Of a stretch of DNA of 64,000 bases, positions 44,303 through 52,438 are shown one piece after another (positions within the stretch are counted from its first letter, which is position 1; each line of letters begins with the position of its first letter). This stretch comes from Phytohabitans rumicis (GTDB lineage: Bacteria; Actinomycetota; Actinomycetes; Mycobacteriales; Micromonosporaceae), in contig NZ_BLPG01000001.1 in NCBI RefSeq assembly GCF_011764445.1, positions 434,001 through 498,000 on the forward strand. The letters are read 5' to 3'. Under the pieces are notes generated by a model, which ran no database searches, was not told the origin of the DNA, and saw only the letters and a list, made by a program, of their open reading frames with translations. A program made the translations under genes and the position numbers.

Positions 44303-44654
44303 AAAGGCAATGCCGATCATAGACGCGACCGGGATAGATGGCTATCGTTGGCGGCGCTTGAGATCAAGACAGTGCTTCGATGGACGCCGCCGTCACCCGG
44401 CCCCGCACGTCTGCGAGCTCCTCATCCAGGGTGATGAACGCGTCGGCCCAGAACTGGGTGAGGGCCGCGCACTCTGCGCCGATCCTGTCCGGCCCAAGGC
44501 CCCAATGCTGCGGTGATCATGGGGTTAGCGTCAGGGCAAGCGCTCTCCCCCACGCTAACCCCATGATCACCGCAGGCTGACGTCGCTCGACTGCCAGCAA
44601 GCGACCAAGCGGCGCTGCTTGACAGCACCCCAGGAACCCCTCAATTGCCTTTGG
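44303..44654. other. Intergenic region with a gene scrap and a palindromic repeat
   Basis: This 352-bp stretch contains the upstream region of the pectinesterase. On the minus strand a short open segment (about 44505 to a TGA at 44364) reads ECAALTQFWADAFITL and EELADVRGRV, which looks like the C-terminal scrap of a lost protein; I cannot name its family. It also contains the strong palindrome listed separately at 44508-44575. No intact gene is visible. Confidence 0.45.
44508..44575. repeat. Perfect 24-bp inverted repeat (REP-like hairpin)
   Basis: The arms 44508-44531 and 44552-44575 are perfectly complementary over 24 bp and enclose a 20-nt loop. The arm contains GGTGATCATGGGGTTAGCG. It lies downstream of the DUF1028 gene and could terminate its transcription, but the arm length and GATCA core resemble interspersed palindromes. 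It is one of three such elements in the window. Confidence 0.82.
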
Positions 44655-45500
44655 TCATCGAGTCACCTCTTGCGCGCGCAGGTGGGCGAGGACGACCGCG
44701 TCGATCCGGCTCGGCACCATGCGCTCCTCAAGGTTTTCCACGCCGGACCACGCGGCGAGCGCAGCATCCAGGCCACCGCCGCCGGGCGGGTAGCCGGCGG
44801 CGGTCAGCAAGGCCGCGACCTCCTCCGCGATATCGCCCTGAAGATCGAGCAGATCCTTGGGATCCGGCCGCCCGAACAGCAACGTGTGGATGTCGAGCAG
44901 CCGAGCCACCTCCGCGACCGGGTCCGGATGGTCGTCCACCCGCAGGTCGACCAGGACGTCGCTGCCGCCACCGTACCCACCGCCCTTGGCGACCACGAGC
45001 AACGCGGCGCTCTGCCGCCCGCGCCGGTCGCCGCCGGCCCGATCTCCGGCGTGGAGCGCGGCGGCGAGCCGGGGGGCGAAGGGCTCCTCGGCGGCCGCGC
45101 CGAGCCAGGCGTCCCGCATCGCTTCGATCACCTGTGGGCCGGCGAGGATGTTGCCCTGCACCGCCCATCCCGGCCCGGACGCACCGCCCGCCCAGTCGTG
45201 GCAGCCGGCGCCGGTGAAGGTGGCCCCGTCACCGTCAACGCCGACCACCCCGAGCTGCCGCTGCGCCCGCCCCGGATCGGCGGCGACGAGCCCGGCGACC
45301 ACGTCGGCGGCCGCCACCCCGGTACGCAGCAGGGCAAGGCCCTGCGAGCGGTACGCGAGGTTGGCGTGCGCCTGGGTGGCGAGCGCGCCGACCTCGGCCT
45401 CGGCGGCCGGCACGATGGCGCCGGCCGCCAGGAACTTACTTGCCACCGCGACGCCATGCAGCCGGCCGTCGGTGGAGCGGGCGACGATCGAAAAGGTCAC
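44655..45500 (-). CDS. DUF1028 family protein
   Basis: 281 residues. The Ntn-hydrolase-like DUF1028 domain occupies residues 1-205: TFSIVARSTDGRLHGVAVASKF, GALATQAHANLAYRSQGLALL, WAVQGNILAGPQVIEAM and RQSAALLVVAKGGGYGG. A C-terminal extension follows (VARLLDIHTLLFGRPDP). Members are sometimes fused to peptidoglycan-binding domains, but the reaction is unknown. It ends next to a nitroreductase remnant and a palindromic repeat. No operon partner is certain. Confidence 0.88.
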   Translation of the reverse strand: MTFSIVARSTDGRLHGVAVASKFLAAGAIVPAAEAEVGALATQAHANLAYRSQGLALLRTGVAAADVVAGLVAADPGRAQRQLGVVGVDGDGATFTGAGCHDWAGGASGPGWAVQGNILAGPQVIEAMRDAWLGAAAEEPFAPRLAAALHAGDRAGGDRRGRQSAALLVVAKGGGYGGGSDVLVDLRVDDHPDPVAEVARLLDIHTLLFGRPDPKDLLDLQGDIAEEVAALLTAAGYPPGGGGLDAALAAWSGVENLEERMVPSRIDAVVLAHLRAQEVTR

Positions 45501-45510
45501 GCCGGCGAGG

Positions 45511-45714
45511 CTAGCGAGAGCGGGGTTGGGGTACCAGGCGAATGACGGGTAGTTCGCGGTCGGTCTTGTCCTGGTACTCGGCGAAGCGGGCCGCGGCGGC
45601 GACGATCAGCCAGCTGCCGTCCGCGCCGGGAAACCAGCCGACCGGGCTCTGGCGCTCGACCCCGCTCTTGGCGCCGACGGTGGTCAGTACCAGGGCGTTC
45701 GGGTGGTGAAGCTC
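45511..45714 (-). pseudogene. Internally deleted deazaflavin-dependent nitroreductase remnant
   Basis: One open frame joins two non-adjacent parts of a DDN-type (F420) nitroreductase: HPNALVLTTVGAKSGVERQ with PVGWFPGADGSWLIVAA, then directly RFAEYQDKTDRELPVIRL and a TAG at 45511. In intact members about 50 residues separate these segments. No start codon is available and a stop precedes the frame. It is a relic of an in-frame internal deletion plus N-terminal loss. The remnant lies between the NmrA-like and DUF1028 genes. Confidence 0.65.
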
Positions 45715-45729
45715 ATGCGGACCGCCGCC

Positions 45730-46593
45730 TCAGGCCGGGATCAGCTGTTGCCAGTCCCGCTTGGCGGCCCAGGAGTCCAGGTCATGCCAGCCGATCTGTG
45801 GGTACGCCGCGTGCAGCGCCGGGATGTCGACGCGGTATCCACGTTCGCGGAAGAACCGCATCATCGCGTCGGTGTCGTCGTCGCCCGAGTCGGCGGGCAG
45901 CTCGACGTAGGTGACCTCGCGGCCGAGCCAGCGGCTCAGCGCGGCGGCCAACTGCTCGCCGGCGACCTCGACCGAGGCCAGCTCGACGCGCTGGCCCGCG
46001 AAGGCTTTCGGATCGCCCAGGACGAGCGCGGCGAACGCCGCGATGTCCGCGACTGCCACCTGCTGCAACGGGACGTCGCCGGGCAGCGGGAACGCGTACC
46101 GGCCTTCGGCCAGGGCGGGTGCGCTCCAGGGGGACACGATGTTTTCCAGGAACGCGACCGGTGCTATCACGGTGGACGGTGTGGCGAGTGTGGCCAGGTG
46201 CCGCTCGACCGCGGCCTTGCTGTCGAAGTGCGGGATGCCGGTGCCGTCCAGCGCGCTGGCCACCGAGGTGTACACGATGTGGCCGGTGCCGGCCTGATCC
46301 GCGGCGTCGACGGCCGCGATGCCCTGCCGGGCCTCAGCGTCCGGGCTCTGCATCGGCGTGCTCATCACGAAGACCGCCGACGTGCCGGCGGCGGCACGTC
46401 GCAGGGCAGCCGGGTCGTCGAAGTCGCCGGTGACGAGTTCGGCGCCAAGCTCGGCCAGCCGTGCCGCGGCGGGCTTGTGCGGATCGCGGGTCAGCGCACG
46501 TACGGGCTGTCCCTGCGTGAGCAGTGCGCGCGCGACGGCGCTGCCCTGGTTGCCGGTCGCACCGGTGACGAGGACGGGATCGAGGTTAGCCAT
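45730..46593 (-). CDS. NmrA-family NAD(P)-binding protein
   Basis: 287 residues. The Rossmann motif is VLVTGATGNQGSAVARALL (TGxxGxxG), followed by VRALTRDPHKPAA and LVTGDFDDPAAL. The family includes redox-sensing regulators and atypical SDR reductases; no YxxxK catalytic pair is obvious, so a sensor or a quinone-reductase-like role is possible. It is divergent from a MarR gene across a 101-bp promoter region with palindromes, and is the likely target of that regulator. Confidence 0.9.
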   Translation of the reverse strand: MANLDPVLVTGATGNQGSAVARALLTQGQPVRALTRDPHKPAAARLAELGAELVTGDFDDPAALRRAAAGTSAVFVMSTPMQSPDAEARQGIAAVDAADQAGTGHIVYTSVASALDGTGIPHFDSKAAVERHLATLATPSTVIAPVAFLENIVSPWSAPALAEGRYAFPLPGDVPLQQVAVADIAAFAALVLGDPKAFAGQRVELASVEVAGEQLAAALSRWLGREVTYVELPADSGDDDTDAMMRFFRERGYRVDIPALHAAYPQIGWHDLDSWAAKRDWQQLIPA

Positions 46594-46631
46594 GGGGTGG
46601 TCGCCTTCCGAGATGGGGGTTTACTGGACAA

Positions 46632-46653
46632 CAGTTAACTGCACAACGGTTGC
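46632..46653. promoter_or_regulatory. Palindromic operator between NmrA-like and MarR genes
   Basis: CAGTTAACTG (46632-46641) is a perfect palindrome, and CAACGGTTG (46644-46652) is a second inverted pair. AACTGT recurs at 46660-46665. Such clustered palindromes in a divergent region are typical MarR binding sites. A -10 box TAATCT (46683-46688) lies six bases before the marR-type GTG. Confidence 0.7.
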
Positions 46654-46694
46654 CGAAGCAACTGTATTCCGATCAACCCTGATAATCTCGTCCG

Positions 46695-47144
46695 GTGAAA
46701 CTAGGAGGCACCAGGGAGCTGGCCTGGCTCGAGCTCCACCAGGCGTCCGGGCTCCTGCGCCAGGCACTGAGCAGCCGCCTGGAGGCCGAGGCCGGCATGA
46801 CCGCCGCCGAGCACGACGTGCTCTGGTACCTCGCCAACACCCCGGACCGGCGGCTGATCATGTCTGCCCTCGCCGACCGGATGCTGATGACCCGCGGCGG
46901 TGCGACACGCCTGGTCGACCGGCTGGTCCAGCGCGGCTGGGTCACCCGCGAGGTCGACGAGCAGAACCGGCGGCTCACCTACGCCGTGCTGACCCCCGAT
47001 GGTGTCGTGGCGGTCCGCCGTAGCTACCGGCTCATCCTGGCTGTCCGGCCGGCGCTGTTCGACGACCGGCTCACCGACACCGACGCGGACGACCTGCGCC
47101 GGATACTGGGCAAGCTGCTCCGCCGCCTCGACGTCGTGGAATAA
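46695..47144 (+). CDS. MarR-family transcriptional regulator
   Basis: 149 residues from the GTG at 46695. The winged helix is typical: MTAAEHDVLWYLANTPDRRL, MSALADRMLMTRGGATRLVDRL and RGWVTREVDEQNRRLTYAVLTPDG. MarR proteins act as dimers and release DNA on binding phenolic or oxidative ligands. It probably represses itself and the divergent NmrA-like gene. The start codon lies six bases after a TAATCT -10 box, suggesting a leaderless mRNA. Confidence 0.9.
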   Translation: MKLGGTRELAWLELHQASGLLRQALSSRLEAEAGMTAAEHDVLWYLANTPDRRLIMSALADRMLMTRGGATRLVDRLVQRGWVTREVDEQNRRLTYAVLTPDGVVAVRRSYRLILAVRPALFDDRLTDTDADDLRRILGKLLRRLDVVE

Positions 47145-47166
47145 AGGCTCTGGCAGGATCCAAAGC

Positions 47167-47604
47167 ATGACCGGAATTCCCGTTCGACTGTCCATCGTCA
47201 CGCTGGGCGCACGGGACATGGGCGTTCTCCGCCCGTTCTACCGGGCGCTGGGCTGGCCGGAACTGCCCAGCGGCGACAACACGTGGACCGGCTTCCTCCT
47301 GGGCGGCGTCCTGCTGGCACTGTTTCCCCTGGACGACCTCACCGCCGAGGCCGCGCCCGGCAGCGCAAACCCGACCGGATGGTCGGGGGTCACCCTCGCC
47401 TGCGCCGTCGACACCCGCGACGCGGTCGACCGGGCGTTCACGGCTGCCGTCACCGCCGGCGCGACCCCGATAGCCGCCGCGACCGACCGGCCGTGGGGCG
47501 GGCGCTCCGCGTTCGTCGCCGATCCAGAGGGCAACCGCTGGGAGATCACCTGGGGACCCGAGGCGACCTTCGATGAGCGCGGCGCCCTACTCTCCTGGGG
47601 CTAG
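47167..47604 (+). CDS. VOC-family (glyoxalase-like) protein
   Basis: 145 residues of the two-module vicinal-oxygen-chelate fold: VRLSIVTLGARDMGVLRPFYRALGW, TGFLLGGVLLALFPLDDL, and SAFVADPEGNRWEITWGP. It may be a dioxygenase, glyoxalase or drug-binding protein; metal ligands are not clear. It begins 22 bp after the MarR stop and may be co-expressed. It overlaps the convergent hydrolase by 4 bp. Confidence 0.87.
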   Translation: MTGIPVRLSIVTLGARDMGVLRPFYRALGWPELPSGDNTWTGFLLGGVLLALFPLDDLTAEAAPGSANPTGWSGVTLACAVDTRDAVDRAFTAAVTAGATPIAAATDRPWGGRSAFVADPEGNRWEITWGPEATFDERGALLSWG

Positions 47605-48377
47605 GCGTTCGTCAAGAAGTCCAGCACGAGGTCAGCCACCACGTCGGGGTGTTCCATCGGCAGTGCGTGGGTGGCGTTCGGCACGACCGCGAGTCGCGCG
47701 TCGGGCAGCGCCTGCCGCATGGCCTCGGCGTGCTCGACGGTCGCCATGTCGTGCTCGGCCATGATGATCAACGTGGGTGCCGTCACCGTCGCCAACCGGT
47801 CGAGGGCGATGTCGGGCTCGATCCTGATCATCTGCCACATCTTGTCGACGACCACCTGCCAATGTTCGGGACCGTCGGGAGAAACGCCGGCGTACAGCTC
47901 ACGCAGCATCGGAGGAAGCACATCGGGCATCACGTCGAGGCGCATCATCTCAGCCGCCTCCGGCACCGCCCCGTCCATGTTGACGTACTGGCCGATCAGC
48001 ACGAGCGACCGCACGAGATCGGGACGGTGCAAGGCGACGAGCAACGCGACGACGGCACCGTCGCTCCATCCCACGAGATGCGCCGAGGACACGTCCACGG
48101 CCTCCAGGAACGCGGTGGTATCCCGGGCCATCAGGTCGTACGTGATGGGTCCGTTGACGTCCGGGGTACGGCCGTGCCCGCGCCGTTCGGGAAGATGGAC
48201 GCGGTACGCCTCGTCCAGTCTGGATGTCAAACCACCGAGGGTCTCGATGGTGCATAGCCCGCCGTGCAGCAGCACCAGCGGACTCCCGGAGCCAACCGCC
48301 TCGTAGTAGGTCCGGACCCCGCCGGCGTCGACGTAGTCGCGTACCCGTGCCGCGTCCGATGAGCTCGCCATGGTCAT
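47601..48377 (-). CDS. Alpha/beta hydrolase
   Basis: 258 residues. The oxyanion region is LVLLHGGLCTIET, the nucleophile elbow VGWSDGA (Ser near residue 103), the acid is in IMAEHDMATV and the His in ATHALPMEHPD. The fold resembles epoxide-hydrolase and lactone-hydrolase-type cytoplasmic enzymes. Substrate is unknown. It is convergent with the VOC gene. Confidence 0.9.
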   Translation of the reverse strand: MTMASSSDAARVRDYVDAGGVRTYYEAVGSGSPLVLLHGGLCTIETLGGLTSRLDEAYRVHLPERRGHGRTPDVNGPITYDLMARDTTAFLEAVDVSSAHLVGWSDGAVVALLVALHRPDLVRSLVLIGQYVNMDGAVPEAAEMMRLDVMPDVLPPMLRELYAGVSPDGPEHWQVVVDKMWQMIRIEPDIALDRLATVTAPTLIIMAEHDMATVEHAEAMRQALPDARLAVVPNATHALPMEHPDVVADLVLDFLTNA

Positions 48378-48422
48378 ATCGTGCCCGACTAGGCCGGCGC
48401 CAGCATCGCAAACGCCCGCACG

Positions 48423-48815
48423 GTGCTCTGAGCTGGTCGGGAGCGATCACCCGCGAGCCACCACGGCCGGTGCCCACGACGGTGAACCGCACCCCACGCG
48501 TGCCCGCCGCCAGCGAGACCGTCCCCAATGGATAGAGCTGGTACCCCTCGCCCGCGGCCGCCGTCGGGTCGACACGTCCGTCCGGCAGGTCGATCCCGTC
48601 GATGCTCGTGCGGAGCCGGGCCCGGTCGCGAGGCTGTCCCGTCCGTTCGTCAACCACTCCAGGTCGAACCGGGCCCACCGAGATGCGGTCCGGAAACCAC
48701 GCGACGTGCCGTCCCGACCGTAGATCAACAAGATCGTACCGTCGGAGAGCGCGCCGAGGTCCGAGCCAGGATCCACCGCGAGAGCGGGGCGAACCTTCCG
48801 CAGGACATGGTCCAC
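48423..48815 (-). pseudogene. C-terminal remnant of a secreted polysaccharide-related protein
   Basis: Two frames join to read GALSDGTILLIYGRDG, GFRTASRWARFDLEWLTNGR, then LRTSIDGIDLPDGRVDP, GYQLYPLGTVSLAAG, VRFTVVGTGRGG and VIAPDQLR. This resembles the beta-sandwich end of large secreted actinobacterial hydrolases. One base is missing in the GGGCCC region near 48624, and the N-terminal catalytic part is absent. The ATG at 48815 may be fortuitous. It could be a relic or a misassembled gene. Confidence 0.45.
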
Positions 48816-48885
48816 CCCTTCCCCCGTACCGCAGCCTGGCGACCGCGGCTAGATCATTTCCTCTCTTGATCGAAGACGCCAGACC

Positions 48886-49407
48886 TCAGCAGAAGCCACA
48901 GACCGGACTGCCATCCCGGTCCGAGACGAACATGATGCTCCGCGCGACCAACGGATCGTCGGTCGCCAAAGACGCTACGACGACGGGCGTGCCGGGACCG
49001 TCCCAGGCCACCGTGAAGCACACGGCACGGACCTCGTAGTCGGTCACCACGCAGACCGCGAACGGCTCGTGCGACAGGCCCACCTGCCACACCTCCGCGA
49101 AGAGCGTCGGCGCCGACGAGCCGTACGAACGCAGGTCCGCCACCCGGATCGTGCCGTCCCCGTATCCGTCGTAGCGGGCGTACCCGAAGGCGGCCTCAGG
49201 TCCGGCGCAGTCGAGGTGACCCTCGAGCGTCATGACGCCGGCCTCGGTCACCGCGACCTGGTCGATCGCGCCGGAGGAGCATGGGATGGTCACCCAGCCC
49301 TGCTCCCCGCCTTCGTCCCCGCCCTTGTCCGCCCACGCCGGGCCCCCGTCGAGCACCATGACGACGGCCACGGCCAACCCGACCATGGCCCGTTTCATAC
49401 CCCTCAT
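48886..49407 (-). CDS. Secreted protein of unknown function next to a LuxR gene
   Basis: 173 residues from the ATG at 49407 (AAGGAG 5 nt upstream). A signal peptide (KRAMVGLAVAVVMVLDGGPAWA) ends near residue 27. The mature protein is acidic, Gly/Val-rich and has five Cys (IPCSSG, LDCAGP, VCVVTD, AVCFTV, PVCGFC), suggesting two disulfides. No motif is recognised. It lies 20 bp downstream of the probable LuxR stop, so it is likely co-transcribed with, or controlled by, that regulator. Confidence 0.68.
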   Translation of the reverse strand: MRGMKRAMVGLAVAVVMVLDGGPAWADKGGDEGGEQGWVTIPCSSGAIDQVAVTEAGVMTLEGHLDCAGPEAAFGYARYDGYGDGTIRVADLRSYGSSAPTLFAEVWQVGLSHEPFAVCVVTDYEVRAVCFTVAWDGPGTPVVVASLATDDPLVARSIMFVSDRDGSPVCGFC

Positions 49408-49427
49408 TCCTCTCCTTCCCCGTTTCC

Positions 49428-50500
49428 TCACTTGTGGACAGTCCAGGCGGCGTCGCCGCGTGCAGCGCGCCGAGCGCGAGACCGAGCTGGAAGCGGTTCT
49501 GCACGCCGAGGCGGTCCATCAACCCGCGCAACGTGTACGTGACCGAGCGGATGGACATGCCGAGGTGCTGTGCGGCGGTGGCATCCGTATGCCCCTCGGC
49601 GAGCAGCGCGACAACCGCCTTCTCTCGTGATGTCAGCACGATCCCGGGTACTCCGTTCCGGCGTGGATCCGTCGCGTCGCTCCAGTGACGGACGAACAGC
49701 GTGACGAGAGACTCGACCGCGGCGCGGTCGACGATCTCCCACACCCCGCGGTCCGGGTCAAGGGCGTCGACGGACAGCAGCGCAACCCGCCGGTCAAAGA
49801 TCATCAGCTTGTGCGGCAGGCGCGGCGTCTCCCGGTACTCGCCGCCATGCCGCCCGAACTCGATCGCGTGGCCCGCGGAGCGGTCCCCGTCGGCCGGCGG
49901 GCGGCCCAGCGAACGCATCCGCACCCCGCGTCGCAACGCCGCGATGTCCATGGGCGCGCCGACCGCCAGGTCTTCCACGGTGAGCACCTGCGTCGGGTTC
50001 ATCGACAGGTGCTCGGCCCGCTCTATCGCCGCCAGCTCGATAATCCGGCGCCGGCTGGTCTGGCGGTCCGGCAGGCGCATCGCCGGATACGGGATCGCCT
50101 CGGCCGGCCCGCCCTCGGCCGCGGACGCCGCACCCGCGCGTCGAAGCGCACGCCGCCGCAGGGTCGCCACCGCCGCGTCCGCCCGCGCCGCCCGCCAGAC
50201 GGCGGCGTCAGCCCCGTACACCAGCGACTGGCGTATGCCCTGCGCCAAGCCGAGGTCCGCCAACTCATCCAGGGCGACACGCACCCTCCGCACCCCCAGG
50301 CCGAGGTCCGCGGCTACCTCACCGGCCCGCCGAGGGCCAAAACTCACCAGACACCGGTACACCAGGTCGGCGTCCGCCGAGACACCCCAACGGACCAGCG
50401 ACGGTACGGCCATTCCGACGACCAGCACATCCGTGTTGCGGCCTGCCACATCAGCCCTTCCCCCGCGGCGCCGGACTCTGCTCTCCGGCGATACAAACAT
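49428..50500 (-). CDS. LuxR-family regulator with TrmB-like winged-helix and sensor domains
   Basis: About 357 residues. A winged helix near the start (ADADLVYRCLVSFGPRRAGE, ADLGLGVRRVRVALDELADL), a TrmB-type sensor segment (LPHKLMIFDRRVALLSVDA) and a C-terminal LuxR domain (LTSREKAVVALLAEGHTDATAAQHLGMSIRSVTYTL) are present. Homology begins near the ATG at 50413; ATG 50500 is a possible earlier start. As written the frame reads on to 49196 across the next gene. One extra base near 49447 would end it with TVHK and TGA at 49428, leaving a tidy 20-bp gap. The smaller LuxR at 1.3 kb has the same sensor-LuxR core. Confidence 0.72.
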
Positions 50501-50613
50501 AGGTCCCCGGCGCTGTCTGCGTTCAGCAAGATCACTGACCGGATCCGTTGCTAGATCACGCAACGCCCTGACAGTGGGCCGACGTCGTTCCTCACCCTCA
50601 CCGCGAGACGTCG

Positions 50614-51054
50614 CTAGGGTGCGACGAAGATGCAGAACGGGTGGCCGGCCAGGTCGGCGTACACGCGGAGCGGCTCCTCGGGGTCGTCGGCGCGATCGTG
50701 CAGCAGCCGCCCACCGAGGCGTAGGACGCGTTGGTGCTGGACCTCCAGGTCCTCGACGGACGCGACGGTCAGGTCCAGATGCAGTTGCTGGGGCACCGGG
50801 CCGTCCGGCCAGGTGGCTTCCGGCAGATGATCGACCTGCTGGAAGGCCAACTGCGGGACGCCGTCCGGGGTCCTGAGCACCAGCCAGTCGCGGCCGCGCT
50901 CGTCGACTCCCCCGGTCTCTGGCGGCTCGTCACCCGGCCGGTAGACCAGTCCCAGCAGCCGTCGGTAGAACTCCGCCAAGGCTCGGGCGTCGGTGCAGTC
51001 GAGCACCACCTGCCGCAGACGGGGCACGCCACCCGTGTCGACCACGTCGGTCAC
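50614..51054 (-). CDS. VOC-family protein
   Basis: 146 residues from the GTG at 51054: LRQVVLDCTDARALAEFYRRLLGLVY, DWLVLRTPDGVPQLAFQQV, QLHLDLTVASVEDLEVQHQRVLRLGG and VYADLAGHPFCIFV. A glyoxalase/bleomycin-resistance-like fold, probably binding a small ligand. Upstream on the same strand, about 51060-51165, another frame reads EPAIDHGVRQGLRRDWLDFP and ends at a TAG; this looks like the tail of a lost protein and should not be fused to the VOC gene. Confidence 0.87.
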   Translation of the reverse strand: MTDVVDTGGVPRLRQVVLDCTDARALAEFYRRLLGLVYRPGDEPPETGGVDERGRDWLVLRTPDGVPQLAFQQVDHLPEATWPDGPVPQQLHLDLTVASVEDLEVQHQRVLRLGGRLLHDRADDPEEPLRVYADLAGHPFCIFVAP

Positions 51055-51264
51055 GCTACCCGACCTCGGCCAGGTCGCCGGCCGAGTCGTCGGTCGGGAA
51101 GTCCAGCCAGTCGCGACGCAGTCCCTGCCGCACACCGTGGTCGATGGCTGGCTCCCAGGTCGACTGCTCTCAGTCATGCCGGGATGGTGCCAGCCGGCAC
51201 CGACAGTTTCCTCCAGGCCGGCCGTTGCCGAGGGGCGGCTGCCGGCGGCGGTAGCCTAGCTGGA

Positions 51265-52437
51265 ATGGATCAACGCCCGCCGTCCGACGATCGGTCCTGG
51301 TTGCGGGCGTTGCACCGGGGGTACGCCGCCATCTGGGTGCTCCTTGGGCTCTGCCCTCCGGCGCTCGCGGTGTTGGACCAACCCTCCGCCACGAAGTACT
51401 GGTCGCTCGGGCTGCTGGCCACGCTCGGCGTGGGCTACGGGATTGTCCGGACGGTCCCGGGTAACCCGGTGCTGCGCCCGCCCGCCTACCTCGGCCTGGT
51501 CGCCCTCGGCCTCGGCGGGATGTCGTACCTGCTCGGCGGCGGCGCGGCGCTGTTCATCGCGACGCTCCCCCAGTTCTGGATCGTCTCGCGAAGCCCGCGG
51601 CAGGCGGTCGCCTTCAGCACCGCCGCCGCCGCGCTCACCGTGGCCGGCGGCGCCGTCCGGCAGGGCCTGTGGATCGGCAACGTGCTGTTCACGGCGCTTG
51701 GCTACGTCGTCGGTGTCGGCGTCGGGTTGCTGGTGCACCGGGTCGTCGAAGAGAGCACCGCGCGCACCGCGCTTCTGCGCGCCGAACTGGCGGCCGCCCG
51801 GCAGTCGCTGGCCGAGGCGTACCAGCGCCAGGGCGCCGCCGACGAGCGGGAACGCCTGGCTCGGGAGATTCACGACACGCTCGCGCAGGGCTTCGCCTCG
51901 ATCGTTGTCCTGGCCGAAGCGGCCCGCACGAGCGTGGCGACCGTCCCGGATCGCGCCGTCCGCCAGTTGCTGTCGATCGAGCAGACCGCGCGGGAAAACC
52001 TCGCCGAGGCCCGCGTGCTCGTCGGCTCCGCTCCGCAGAGCGGCGTCGCCGCCGGCTCGATCGCCCAGACCCTACGCCGTACCCTCGATCGGTTCGCCGA
52101 CGAGACCGGGCTGAGGATCGACGCGGACCTGCCCGACCTCGCCTGCGACCAACCGACCCGCGTCGCGCTCCTGCGCTGCACCCAGGAGTCGCTGGCCAAT
52201 GTCCGCAAGCACGCCGGCGCCAGCACCGTGGCCGTGGTGCTGGCACGCGGGGCCGACGGCATCGACCTGGAGATCACCGACGACGGGCGTGGCTTCGTCG
52301 TGGCGACCTCGCGCGGCTTCGGCCTCGAGGGCATGCGCAAGCGCCTGGCCGGACTCGGTGGCGAACTCGTCGTCACCAGCTCTCCCGGCGAGGGCACCCG
52401 GGTGCTCGCCACGCTTCCCACGAACGGTCAGGGGTGA
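51265..52437 (+). CDS. Membrane sensor histidine kinase, NarL partner
   Basis: 390 residues. Five or six hydrophobic segments span residues 18-160. The phospho-acceptor helix is RERLAREIHDTLAQGF with H203, followed by the HATPase_c domain (QESLANVRKHAGAS N box; LEITDDGRGF G1 box; GFGLEGMRKRLAGLGG). It autophosphorylates and passes phosphate to the adjacent regulator; the stop is one base before that start. A TAGCCT box 7 nt before ATG 51265 suggests a leaderless mRNA. The signal is unknown. Confidence 0.9.
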   Translation: MDQRPPSDDRSWLRALHRGYAAIWVLLGLCPPALAVLDQPSATKYWSLGLLATLGVGYGIVRTVPGNPVLRPPAYLGLVALGLGGMSYLLGGGAALFIATLPQFWIVSRSPRQAVAFSTAAAALTVAGGAVRQGLWIGNVLFTALGYVVGVGVGLLVHRVVEESTARTALLRAELAAARQSLAEAYQRQGAADERERLAREIHDTLAQGFASIVVLAEAARTSVATVPDRAVRQLLSIEQTARENLAEARVLVGSAPQSGVAAGSIAQTLRRTLDRFADETGLRIDADLPDLACDQPTRVALLRCTQESLANVRKHAGASTVAVVLARGADGIDLEITDDGRGFVVATSRGFGLEGMRKRLAGLGGELVVTSSPGEGTRVLATLPTNGQG

Positions 52438-52438
52438 C

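Noticed and set aside
51055-51177. N-terminal extension of the VOC protein to 51177
   Set aside because: The extension is Ser/Arg/Pro-rich, while another frame of the same DNA reads like the tail of a different protein; VOC homology starts near 51054.
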